DNA of 13,724 nt from Pseudonocardiales bacterium (lineage in GTDB: Bacteria; Actinomycetota; Actinomycetes; Mycobacteriales; Jatrophihabitantaceae). The notes under the pieces were generated by a model that saw only the letters and a program-made list of their open reading frames with translations, was not told the origin of the DNA and ran no database searches. Both the position numbers and the translations under genes were made by a program. The DNA lies in NCBI GenBank assembly GCA_030840415.1, contig JAVEEO010000041.1, forward strand, positions 1 to 13,724. Direction: 5' to 3'. Each line of letters starts with the position of its first letter. Within the stretch, counting starts at the first letter, position 1. This document shows positions 1 through 6,879 of this stretch, one piece after another.

Positions 1-203
1 TCCTTCAGGCTGGTCCGCTTGGCCAGGCCCGGGATCTTGATGTCCTTCTGCAGCCCCTGCCCGGTGAGTTCCACCGACAGCGGCAGCAGCTTCTGATCGG
101 CCAGGGAGTTGGCGGCGGCCTGCGCCGAGGCCGACTCGATCTTGCCCTTCATCAGCACGCCGGCCCGGTCCAGGGCCTCGTAGGCGAATTCCTTGGTGGC
201 CAT
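1..203 (-). CDS. pilC: Type IV pilus inner-membrane platform protein PilC (GspF family), N-terminal fragment
   Basis: Only the first 67 codons lie in the window; the gene continues past position 1. The visible protein starts MATKEFAYEALDRAG, then a GKIESASAQAAA segment and ADQKLLPLSVEL. This is the usual N-terminus of the PilC/GspF family: a short beta-rich stretch with Y-x-A-x-D-x-x-G, a 'G-x-I-E-A' step and a helix of the type 'A-x-x-x-L'. No GspF cytoplasmic helical domain or membrane segment is reached. PilC sits in the cytoplasmic membrane and couples the PilB and PilT hexamers to pilin assembly. The ATG is 5 nt after the pilT stop codon with no strong ribosome site of its own, which suggests translational coupling to pilT. 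The identification rests on the N-terminus plus gene order, so it is good but not complete. Confidence 0.85.
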   Translation of the reverse strand, partial: MATKEFAYEALDRAGVLMKGKIESASAQAAANSLADQKLLPLSVELTGQGLQKDIKIPGLAKRTSLK

Positions 204-208
204 CGCGA

Positions 209-1318
209 TCAGAGCCTCGCCAGCCGCTTGAACTCGTTCGGATCGTGCGCCAGCTCCATCGCGGTCGCCTTGCTGATCAGCTGCTCGCTGTAGCGCTGGG
301 CCAGGTGCTGGTCGAAGCTGAGCATCCCGGCATCGGCCGAGGACTGCAGGAACGACGGGATCTGGTGCACCTTGCCCTCGCGGATCAGGTTCCGGATCGC
401 GGCGGAGGCGACCATGATCTCGCAGATGATCGAGCGGCCCATGCCGTCCTTGCGTGGTGCCAGCGCCTGGGTGACCACGCCCTGCAGGCAGTTGGCCAGC
501 TGGGCGCGGATCTGGGTCTGCTGGTGCGGCGGGTAGATGTCGATCATCCGGTCCACGGTCTGGGCGGCGGACTGGGTGTGCAGGGTGGCCAGCACCAGGT
601 GACCGGTCTCGGCCGCGGTCACCGCCACCGACGTGGTCTCCAGGTCGCGGAGCTCGCCGACCAGGATGATGTCGGGGTCCTGGCGCAGCACGTGCTTGAG
701 GGCGATGGCGAAGTCGGAGGTGTCCGAACCGACCTCGCGCTGGTTGACCACGCTGCGCGAGTGCGAGTGCAGGTACTCGATCGGGTCCTCGATGGTGACG
801 ATGTGGGCCGAGCGGGTCTGGTTGGCCACGTCCAGCAGCGCCGCCAGGGTGGTGGACTTGCCCGAACCGGTCGGACCGGTCACCAGCACCAGGCCGCGGG
901 TCAGGTGGGCGAAGCTCTCCACCGAGCGGGGCAGGCCCAGCTCCTCCAGGCTGCGGATCTTGTGCGGGATGGCCCGGAACGCCGCGCCCACCGCGCCGCG
1001 CTGGCGGTAGACGTTGACCCGGAACCGGCTGACGCCGGGGATCGCGTATGCGGTGTCGAGCTCCTGGGTCTTGTCGAAGCGGTCCCACAGGCTCTCGCTC
1101 AGGATCGAGCGGACCAGGGTCTCGGTGTCGACCGGGGCCAGCCGGTTGCGGCCGGCCAGCGGTTCCAGGTGGCCGTTGACCCGCATGCAGGGTGCCACGC
1201 CCGCGGTGATGTGCAGGTCGGAGCCGCCCAGCTCCACCAGCAGGGTGAGCAGCTCGTCGAGCTCCTGCTTGGCCTCGTGCATGGCGAACGGCGCCTCGAG
1301 CGCTATCAGCGGATTCAT
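209..1318 (-). CDS. pilT: Type IV pilus retraction ATPase PilT
   Basis: A 369-residue hexameric secretion ATPase of normal PilT length that powers pilus depolymerisation (twitching, DNA or surface retraction) from the cytoplasmic side. All family motifs are visible: an N-terminal PAS-like domain with GGSDLHITAG at 31-40, Walker A GPTGSGKST at 148-156, Asp box IVTIEDPIEY at 173-182, Walker B DPDIILVGELRD at 214-225 and His box TGHLVLATLHT at 238-248. The PilT-specific C-terminal helix AIRNLIREGK (307-316) separates it from PilB/GspE and PilU-like paralogues, and it has no tetracysteine zinc site. The start is supported by GAGGG (1325-1329) six bases upstream of the ATG. It lies 46 nt downstream of pilB and 5 nt upstream of pilC, so a single pilB-pilT-pilC transcript is likely. 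The first 20 residues before the conserved domain are not distinctive. Confidence 0.96.
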   Translation of the reverse strand: MNPLIALEAPFAMHEAKQELDELLTLLVELGGSDLHITAGVAPCMRVNGHLEPLAGRNRLAPVDTETLVRSILSESLWDRFDKTQELDTAYAIPGVSRFRVNVYRQRGAVGAAFRAIPHKIRSLEELGLPRSVESFAHLTRGLVLVTGPTGSGKSTTLAALLDVANQTRSAHIVTIEDPIEYLHSHSRSVVNQREVGSDTSDFAIALKHVLRQDPDIILVGELRDLETTSVAVTAAETGHLVLATLHTQSAAQTVDRMIDIYPPHQQTQIRAQLANCLQGVVTQALAPRKDGMGRSIICEIMVASAAIRNLIREGKVHQIPSFLQSSADAGMLSFDQHLAQRYSEQLISKATAMELAHDPNEFKRLARL

Positions 1319-1364
1319 CTCGATCCCTCGGTCGTGGTGTAGTCAGTCCTGCGATCGGCGGCGG

Positions 1365-3038
1365 TCATACGGTGACCCGCAGCATTTCTTCCAGGGTGGT
1401 GAGCCCGTCCAGGGCCTTGCGCAGGCCGTCGTCGCGCAGCGTCACCATGCCCTCGGCGATGGCGACCTTCTTGATCTCGCTGGCCGAGGCGTGCTCGACC
1501 GCCATCCGCTCGATCTGCTCGGACACCGGCATCACCTCGTTGAGCGCCAGCCGGCCGCGGTAGCCGGTCTGGGAGCAGGAGCGGCACCCGACGGCCTGCC
1601 ACAGGCTGCCCGGCTCGCCGAACTCCTCGAAGTTCCACTGCACGGCGGCCAGTTCCTTCTGGGTCGGCTCGTAGCGCTGCTTGCACCACTCGCACAGCCG
1701 GCGGGACAACCGCTGGGCCAGCACCGCGTCCAGCGACGAGCCGACCAGGAAGGGCTCGATGCCCATCTCGACCAGCCGGGGCACGGCGCTGGGGGCGTCG
1801 TTGGTGTGCAGGGTCGACAACACCAGGTGGCCGGTGAGGGCCGCCTCGACGGCCAGCTGGGCGGTGGCCCGGTCCCGGATCTCACCGATCAGCACCACGT
1901 CGGGGTCCGAGCGCAGGATGGCCGGCAGCACCGCCGCGAAAGTCAGGCCGGCCTTCGGGTTCACCTGCACCTGGTTGATGCCGTCCATCCGGTACTCGAC
2001 CGGGTCCTCGACGGTGATCACGTTCACCTCGGGACGGGCGATCTCGCCCAGGGTGGCGTACAGCGTGGTGGACTTGCCCGAGCCGGTCGGCCCGGTGACC
2101 AGCACCATGCCGTGCGGCTTGCGGAAGCTCTCGGAGAACCGGCCGTAGTTGTAGTCGGTGAAGCCGAGCTTGCGCAGCTCCAGGTCGATGCCGCCGGTGT
2201 CGAGCACCCGCAGCACCACCTTCTCACCCCACACCGTGGGCAGCGTGGCCGAGCGCAGGTCGACGCTGCGGCCGCCCAGGTCCCGGGTGATCCGGCCGTT
2301 CTGCGGAACCCGGCGCTCGGTGATGTCCAGGCCGGACAGGATCTTCAGCCGCGAGATCAGCGCGCCCTGGATGCCGCGCGGCACCGCGTCGACCTCGTGC
2401 AGCACGCCGTCGATCCGCAGCCGGATCTTGAGGTCGAACTCGCTCGGCTCCAGGTGGATGTCCGAGGCCCGCGAGCTGATCGCCCGCTCCAGCAGCGAGT
2501 TGACGTAGCGCACCACCGGGGCGTCCTCGTTGACCGAGTTCAGCCCGTCCGAGTCGCCGGACCCCTCCTCGGCCTCGGCCTGCGCCGCCGCCTCGTCCAG
2601 GTCGGTGCTCTCGCGGGTGTAGCGGTCCAGCAGCCGGCTGAGGTCTTCCTTGGTCACCACCATCGGACGGACCATCAGGCCGGTGGCGGCCCGGATGTCG
2701 TCCAGGGCGAGCACGTCGCCGGGATCTCCGACGGCCACCGTGATCGAGGTGTCGCTGACCGCGATCGGGAACATGTTGTGCCGGCGGGCCAGCGTCAGCG
2801 GGATCCGAGCCATCGCCTGCGGGTCGACCGGGAACGCCGACAGCTCGACGGCCTCGACGCCGTAGGCATCGGCGGTGGCCAGCGCCAGTTGCATGTCGGT
2901 GACGATCTGGTCGTCGACCAGCACCGAGCGCAGCGGCCGGCCACTGACCTTGGCGGTCTCGATGGCCCGGTCCAGCACGCCGTCGTCCAGGCCACGCCCG
3001 CGCAGCGCGGTCACGATGGTTCGCAGTGCGGGATCCAT
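1365..3038 (-). CDS. pilB: Type IV pilus assembly (extension) ATPase PilB / GspE family
   Basis: A 557-residue assembly ATPase that drives pilin polymerisation. Residues 1-150 form a T2SSE_N/MshEN-type domain; the second MshEN-like stretch is at about 35-58 but lacks the terminal Gln of the c-di-GMP-binding consensus, so nucleotide binding is uncertain. An acidic, Ala-rich linker (145-172) joins it to the ATPase core: ASDIHLEP at 191-198, Walker A GPTGSGKST at 316-324, Asp box ITVEDPVEY at 341-349, Walker B DPDVVLIGEIRD at 378-389 and His box TGHLVLSTLHT at 402-412. The PilB/GspE zinc tetracysteine is intact (C449, C452, C485, C488). The frame stays open a further 178 codons upstream, but that part overlaps dnaE2 antisense codons and structured leader DNA and has no homology I recognise. 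The ATG at 3038 has a strong GGAGGAG just before it. It is the first gene of the pilus operon seen here. Confidence 0.96.
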   Translation of the reverse strand: MDPALRTIVTALRGRGLDDGVLDRAIETAKVSGRPLRSVLVDDQIVTDMQLALATADAYGVEAVELSAFPVDPQAMARIPLTLARRHNMFPIAVSDTSITVAVGDPGDVLALDDIRAATGLMVRPMVVTKEDLSRLLDRYTRESTDLDEAAAQAEAEEGSGDSDGLNSVNEDAPVVRYVNSLLERAISSRASDIHLEPSEFDLKIRLRIDGVLHEVDAVPRGIQGALISRLKILSGLDITERRVPQNGRITRDLGGRSVDLRSATLPTVWGEKVVLRVLDTGGIDLELRKLGFTDYNYGRFSESFRKPHGMVLVTGPTGSGKSTTLYATLGEIARPEVNVITVEDPVEYRMDGINQVQVNPKAGLTFAAVLPAILRSDPDVVLIGEIRDRATAQLAVEAALTGHLVLSTLHTNDAPSAVPRLVEMGIEPFLVGSSLDAVLAQRLSRRLCEWCKQRYEPTQKELAAVQWNFEEFGEPGSLWQAVGCRSCSQTGYRGRLALNEVMPVSEQIERMAVEHASASEIKKVAIAEGMVTLRDDGLRKALDGLTTLEEMLRVTV

Positions 3039-3040
3039 GG

Positions 3041-3047
3041 CTCCTCC
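3041..3047 (-). promoter_or_regulatory. Ribosome-binding site that fixes the pilB start
   Basis: On the minus strand GGAGGAG precedes the ATG at 3038; the GGAGG core is 4 nt from it. This is the best Shine-Dalgarno sequence in the window and decides the start of a frame that is open much further upstream. It lies immediately after the U-rich end of the leader stem-loop, so folding of the leader could affect both transcription and ribosome access. Confidence 0.75.
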
Positions 3048-3049
3048 GG

Positions 3050-3116
3050 AAAAGGGTGGCGGACCTACCGCCCCCGAGGACCGGGGGGATTTATCACCGG
3101 GTGCGGTAGGACCACC
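3050..3116 (-). terminator. Stem-loop plus CTTTT in the pilB leader: terminator or attenuator candidate
   Basis: Read on the minus strand, GGTGG (3116-3112) pairs with CCACC (3059-3055), and CCTACCGC (3110-3103) pairs with GCGGTAGG (3071-3064), with an asymmetric internal loop of 1 versus 4 nt between them. Inside is a smaller GC hairpin (CCCCG/CGGGG, 3086-3082 with 3076-3072). The outer stem is followed directly by C and TTTT (3054-3050). A GC-rich stem with a U-run is the form of an intrinsic terminator. It could end the dnaE2 transcript, or it could be an attenuator controlling entry into pilB, since the pilB ribosome site starts three bases later. I see no consensus of a riboswitch class that I know. 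Confidence 0.5.
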
Positions 3117-3120
3117 TGGC

Positions 3121-3135
3121 TTCCCTATCGGGGAA
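3121..3135 (-). promoter_or_regulatory. Second small hairpin in the dnaE2-pilB spacer
   Basis: TTCCC and GGGAA form a perfect 5-bp stem with a 5-nt loop, 4 nt upstream of the large stem-loop on the minus strand. The rest of the 152-nt spacer (3136-3190) is C-rich on the minus strand, with two related GATTCCGCC / GATCCGCC stretches and no clear promoter. The hairpin is small and could be chance; its interest comes from lying next to the larger structure. Confidence 0.3.
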
Positions 3136-3190
3136 TCGGCGGCGGATCTGAGGGCTGGGGCGGAATCTGGGCTTACCCGGAGTTCACAGC

Positions 3191-6100
3191 TCAGCGGAAG
3201 TCGCGCGAGCTGGCGCGCAGGCCCAGCGGCAGCCGCTCGATCCGCTCGGCGATTACGTTGAGCACGCCGTCGGCACGCTCCAGCATGCCGCGGACCAGCA
3301 GGCCGCCGGAGCTCACCGCGACCCGGTGGTAGCGCTGCCAGACCACCGGATCGCAGATCACGTTGACCATGCCGAACTCGTCCTCGAGGTTGACGAAGAT
3401 GACGCCGCGAGCGGTGGCCGGCCGCTGCCGGTGGGTGACCACGCCGCCGACGGTGACCCGGGTCCGGTCCTCCAGGCCGCGCAGCCGGTTCGAGGCGATC
3501 ACCCCGAGACAGTCCAGCCGGTCCCGGATCAGGGCGGTCGGGTAGCAGTCGCGGGTGATGCCGGTGGCCCACAGGTCGGCCATCAGCTGCTCCGGCTCGG
3601 TCATCGGCGGCAGCGGCGGAATCTGCTGCTCGCTCGGCGCGGCCAGCTCCAGCTGGCCGGGCCGGTAGTCGGCGGCGGCTCCGGCCACCCAGAGCGCCTC
3701 GCGGCGGCCGGTGCCCAGGGAGTCGAAAGCGCCGGCGGTGGCCAGGGCCTCCAGTTGGGTGGTGTTCAGCCCGACCCGGCGGGCCAGTTCGGTGAGGCTG
3801 GCGAAGCTGCCGTTCTCGCGCTCGGCGACGATCCGGCCGGCGAGCTCGTCGCCGATCGTCCGGACGCTGGACAGCCCCAGCCGGACCGCCGGCTGGTGCG
3901 GCCCGGGGCCGGTGTAGCCGGACTCCCCCGCATCAGTGTTGTCGTCGGCCGACTGCAGGCTGGCCGCCGCCAGCGAGGAGTTGACGTCCGGGCCGCGGAC
4001 GGCCACCCCGTGCCGCTTGGCGTCCTGCACCAGCGTCTGGGGCGAGTAGAAGCCCATCGGCTGGGCGTTCAGCAGCGCCGCGCAGAACGCCGCGGGGTAG
4101 TACAGCTTCATCCAGGACGAGGCGTAGACCAGGAATGCGAAGCTGATCGAGTGGCTCTCGGCGAAGCCGAAGGCAGCGAAGGACTTGATCTTGGTGTAGA
4201 TGTCGTCGGCGACCGCGCCGGTGATGCCGTTGGCCGCCATGCCCTCGTAGAGCCGGTCGCGCAGCCGGGCCATCTTCTCCTCGCTGCGCTTGGAGCCCAT
4301 CGCCCGCCGGACCTGGTCGGCCTCCGCGGCGGTGCAGCCGGCCGCGTCGATGGCAAGCCGCATCAGCTGCTCCTGGAACAGCGGGATGCCGAGGGTGCGC
4401 TCCAGCGCCGGCTGCAGGATCGGGTGCGGGTAGGTGACCGGCTCCAGGCCGTTCTTGCGGCGCAGGTAGGGATGCACCGAGTCGCCCTGGATGGGGCCCG
4501 GCCGGATCAGCGCGATCTCGATGACCAGGTCGTAGAAGGTGCGCGGCTTGAGCCGGGGCAGCGTGGCCATCTGGGCCCGGGACTCGACCTGGAACACCCC
4601 GATGGTGTCGGCGGCGCACAGCATGTCGTAGACCCTGGGGTCCTCGGGCGGGATCTCGTGCAGGCCGTAGCGATGCCCGTGCCAGCTCTCGACGAAGTCG
4701 AAGCAGTACTTCAGGGCCGACAGCATTCCCAGCCCCAGCAGGTCGAACTTCACCAGGCCGGTGGCCGCGCAGTCGTCCTTGTCCCACTGCAGGACGGTCC
4801 GGCCGGCCATCCGTCCCCACTCGACCGGGCACACCTCGATCACCGGCCGGTCGCAGATCACCATGCCGCCGGAGTGGATGCCCAGGTGCCGCGGGGCATT
4901 CTGCAGCTGCTCGGCCAGCGCGAGCACCTGCTGGGGGATCGCGTCGGCCTGTTTCGCCGGGTCGTCCGTGCCGGCCCCGCCCGCCGGGTGGTCCGTGCCG
5001 GCCTGCCGCAGGCTCTGCTCGGGGTTGCCGCTCCAGTGGTAACCGTGGTCGATCTGCTTGCTCCAGGCATCCTGCTGGCCGGGGGCGTAGCCCAGCGCGC
5101 GGGCGATGTCGCGGACCGCCGAGCGCGGGCGGTAGGTGATGACGTTGGCGACCTGGGCGGCGTGCTGCCGGCCGTGCCGGGCGTAGACGTGCTGGATGAC
5201 CTCCTCGCGCCGGTCGGACTCGATGTCGATGTCGATGTCGGGCGGGCCGTCCCGCTCGGGCGCCAGGAACCGCTCGAACAGCAGGTTGTGCCCGACCGAG
5301 TCGACGGCGGTGATGCCCAGGGCGAAGCAGACCGCGGAGTTGGCCGCCGAGCCGCGGCCCTGGCAGAGGATGCCCTGCTCGGCGCAGAACTGGGTCAGCT
5401 CCCAGACCACCAGGAAGTAGCCGGGGAAGCCGAGCTCGTCGATGATCGCCAGCTCGTGCTCGAGCTGCCGGTAGGCCCGGTCGGTGGCCGGCCCCGGCGG
5501 GCCGTACCGGGTACGGGCACCGGCATAGGTCAGCTGGCGCAGGTAGCCCATCTCGTCAGCGATGCCGTCCGGCACCGGGAACGGCGGCAGCTTCGGTGCC
5601 ACCAGTCGGAGCGGAAAGGCCAGCTCGGTGCCGAGCCGGGCGGCGGCGCTGACCGCGTGCGGATAGCGCCGGAACCGGGCGGCGACCTCGGCGCCGGAGC
5701 GCAGGTGCTGGCCGGACCAGGCAGGCAGCCAACCGTCCAGGGCGTCCAGGCTGGTGCGGGCCCGGACCGCGGCCATCGCGGTGGCCAGCGGCCGGTTGCG
5801 CGGCGCGGCGTAGTGGGCGGCGGTGCTGGCCACCAGCTGCAACCGCTGCTCGCCGGCCAGTTCGGCCAGGGCGGCGTAGCGCTCGTCGGCCAGCGGTTCC
5901 AGGGCGTGGGTGAGTTCGACGGCGACGTTGTCGCGGCCGAACCGGCCGACCAGCTCGGCCAGCGCCTGCCGGGCCGGGTCGAGGGCGAAGCTGCCGTAGG
6001 AAACCTGGCTGCCTTCGTTACCTTCTAGTGCCTGCCGGACGCTGCCCTTGCGGCAGCCGGTGAGCACCAGCCAGTTGTCAGCGGCCAGTTCAGCTAATTC

Positions 6101-6781
6101 GTCTAAGTCGTAGACCGGCCGGCCCTTGGCGCCGTCGCGCAGGTTGGCCTGGCTGATCGCCCGGCACAGGCTGGCGTAGCCGGCCGGGTTGCGGGCCAGC
6201 ACCAGCAGGTGGGTGCCGGGCGGGTCCGGGTTGCCGGTGCGGGCCGCGATCGCACGCTCGGACTTGGTGCTCGGCAGTTCGATGCCGGTGTTGAGTTCGG
6301 CCCCGAACACCGTCGGCAGGCCGAGCGCGTCGGCGGCCTCGGCGAACCGGGCGACGCCGTACATGCCGTCGTGGTCGGTCAGCGCCAGGGCCTGCAGGCC
6401 GAGCGCGACGGCCTCTTCGACCAGTTGCTCGGGGTCGCACGAGCCGTCCAGGAACGAGAACGAGGAGTGCGCGTGCAGTTCGGCGTAGGCGACGGTGTTG
6501 CCCGGCGCCGGGCCGCTGTCGGCGAGCGGGATGGCCGGTGCCTCATAGGCGGGCCGCTTGCGGCTCCAGGCGGGGGAGTCGCCGCCGTCCGGCTCGCGGT
6601 CGCTGCCGTGGCCGCGGCGCCGATGCAGCGGGGTGGGCTCGGTGCTGTCGTCTTCGCCGGTGTCCCCGGCGGTCGTGGCGTCCTTGGTGGCGTCCTTGGT
6701 TGGGTGACCCCCAGGCTCCGGCCGCCCGGACAGCCGCCGCTCCAGCTCGCGCCACGGCACCACCGGATTGCCGAAGCCCAT
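3191..6781 (-). CDS. dnaE2: Error-prone DNA polymerase III alpha-type subunit DnaE2
   Basis: A 1196-residue C-family polymerase for SOS translesion synthesis, which in mycobacteria works with ImuA'/ImuB (not present in this window). The N-terminus MGFGNP-x3-W-x-ELERRLSGRP resembles mycobacterial DnaE2 and supports the start. The PHP domain begins at YAELHAHSSFSFLDG (99-113), with H103, H105, D136-H137-D138, E162 and H191 kept. The catalytic palm has GRGSAANS (475-482), PDIDID with D515 and D517, and the third Asp at D680 in KFDLLGLG. HLGIHSGGM (632-640) and FAAFGFAESHS (868-878) are also typical. A helix-hairpin-helix lies near 993-1022 and an OB fold at about 1106-1180. It is roughly 100 residues longer than common DnaE2 because of an acidic/Thr-rich linker (about 25-95) and an insert at about 592-613, both carrying short DNA duplications. 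A LexA box abuts the start. pilB follows 152 nt downstream. Confidence 0.95.
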   Translation of the reverse strand: MGFGNPVVPWRELERRLSGRPEPGGHPTKDATKDATTAGDTGEDDSTEPTPLHRRRGHGSDREPDGGDSPAWSRKRPAYEAPAIPLADSGPAPGNTVAYAELHAHSSFSFLDGSCDPEQLVEEAVALGLQALALTDHDGMYGVARFAEAADALGLPTVFGAELNTGIELPSTKSERAIAARTGNPDPPGTHLLVLARNPAGYASLCRAISQANLRDGAKGRPVYDLDELAELAADNWLVLTGCRKGSVRQALEGNEGSQVSYGSFALDPARQALAELVGRFGRDNVAVELTHALEPLADERYAALAELAGEQRLQLVASTAAHYAAPRNRPLATAMAAVRARTSLDALDGWLPAWSGQHLRSGAEVAARFRRYPHAVSAAARLGTELAFPLRLVAPKLPPFPVPDGIADEMGYLRQLTYAGARTRYGPPGPATDRAYRQLEHELAIIDELGFPGYFLVVWELTQFCAEQGILCQGRGSAANSAVCFALGITAVDSVGHNLLFERFLAPERDGPPDIDIDIESDRREEVIQHVYARHGRQHAAQVANVITYRPRSAVRDIARALGYAPGQQDAWSKQIDHGYHWSGNPEQSLRQAGTDHPAGGAGTDDPAKQADAIPQQVLALAEQLQNAPRHLGIHSGGMVICDRPVIEVCPVEWGRMAGRTVLQWDKDDCAATGLVKFDLLGLGMLSALKYCFDFVESWHGHRYGLHEIPPEDPRVYDMLCAADTIGVFQVESRAQMATLPRLKPRTFYDLVIEIALIRPGPIQGDSVHPYLRRKNGLEPVTYPHPILQPALERTLGIPLFQEQLMRLAIDAAGCTAAEADQVRRAMGSKRSEEKMARLRDRLYEGMAANGITGAVADDIYTKIKSFAAFGFAESHSISFAFLVYASSWMKLYYPAAFCAALLNAQPMGFYSPQTLVQDAKRHGVAVRGPDVNSSLAAASLQSADDNTDAGESGYTGPGPHQPAVRLGLSSVRTIGDELAGRIVAERENGSFASLTELARRVGLNTTQLEALATAGAFDSLGTGRREALWVAGAAADYRPGQLELAAPSEQQIPPLPPMTEPEQLMADLWATGITRDCYPTALIRDRLDCLGVIASNRLRGLEDRTRVTVGGVVTHRQRPATARGVIFVNLEDEFGMVNVICDPVVWQRYHRVAVSSGGLLVRGMLERADGVLNVIAERIERLPLGLRASSRDFR
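4956..5003 (-). repeat. 27-bp tandem duplication inside dnaE2
   Basis: A 21-bp segment at 4956-4976 recurs at 4983-5003 with one mismatch, giving a period of 27 bp. It encodes AGTDHPAGG followed by AGTDDPAKQ, a surface-loop-like insert around residues 594-611, between GNPEQSL and the conserved HLGIHSGGM segment. The period is a multiple of three, so the frame is preserved. Confidence 0.8.
6675..6698 (-). repeat. 12-bp tandem duplication in the dnaE2 N-terminal linker
   Basis: The 12-mer GTGGCGTCCTTG (plus strand) occurs twice without a gap and encodes a doubled KDAT in the linker between the DnaE2 N-terminal tag and the PHP domain. It keeps the frame and lies in a poorly conserved, acidic and Thr-rich stretch. 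Confidence 0.8.
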
Positions 6782-6787
6782 AGACGA

Positions 6788-6793
6788 AGTGTA
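6788..6793 (-). promoter_or_regulatory. -10 element of dnaE2, predicting a leaderless mRNA
   Basis: TACACT on the minus strand matches the TANNNT form of actinobacterial -10 elements. Counting seven bases on from it lands on the A of the ATG at 6781, so the transcript would start at the start codon. This agrees with the lack of any Shine-Dalgarno sequence there. No clear -35 hexamer is seen at 17-18 bp upstream. Confidence 0.5.
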
Positions 6794-6809
6794 CTGAACA
6801 TACGTTCGA
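6794..6809 (-). promoter_or_regulatory. LexA (SOS) box of dnaE2
   Basis: Minus-strand TCGAACGTATGTTCAG. It matches the actinobacterial SOS box TCGAAC-N4-GTTCGA fully in the left half and in GTTC of the right half; the last two bases differ. It sits between the predicted -10 element and the expected -35 position, where LexA binding would block RNA polymerase. This explains damage-inducible expression of dnaE2, as known for mycobacterial homologues. I saw no second such site elsewhere in the window. Confidence 0.85.
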
Positions 6810-6816
6810 TTAAGTT

Positions 6817-6839
6817 AGCCGATCACCCTCATATCGGCT
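6817..6839. terminator. Inverted repeat between the secreted-protein gene and dnaE2
   Basis: AGCCGAT and ATCGGCT form a perfect 7-bp stem with a 9-nt loop. On the minus strand it lies downstream of the stop codon at 6880 and is followed by AACTTAAT, which is AT-rich but not a U-run. It may be a weak terminator shielding the SOS promoter from read-through, or part of dnaE2 control. The rest of the 98-nt spacer holds only the SOS promoter. Confidence 0.35.
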
Positions 6840-6879
6840 GCGGACCTGGAACGCCTTCCACCTTTCCGTGACCGGCGGT

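Noticed and set aside
3100..3138. Resemblance of GATAGGGAAGCC (minus strand) to the GGGAA core of cobalamin riboswitches
   Set aside because: The downstream pairing partner of that core and the conserved GCCACTG box are absent, and the spacer is too short for the roughly 200-nt aptamer.
3039..3190. c-di-GMP (GEMM) riboswitch upstream of pilB
   Set aside because: The context is attractive, but the conserved GCAAACC and ACGCAAAGC-type core elements are not found on the minus strand.
3039..3572. Upstream extension of the pilB frame by 178 codons
   Set aside because: It runs antisense-frame through the 3' end of dnaE2 and the structured spacer, gives Arg/Pro/Ala-rich residues without homology, and the strong GGAGGAG ribosome site supports the ATG at 3038.
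1014..6028. Very long plus-strand open frames opposite pilB, pilT and dnaE2
   Set aside because: Long antisense frames are common in very GC-rich DNA. Their translations are rich in Arg, Gly, Ala, His and Gln with no motifs, while the minus strand carries complete, motif-rich proteins.
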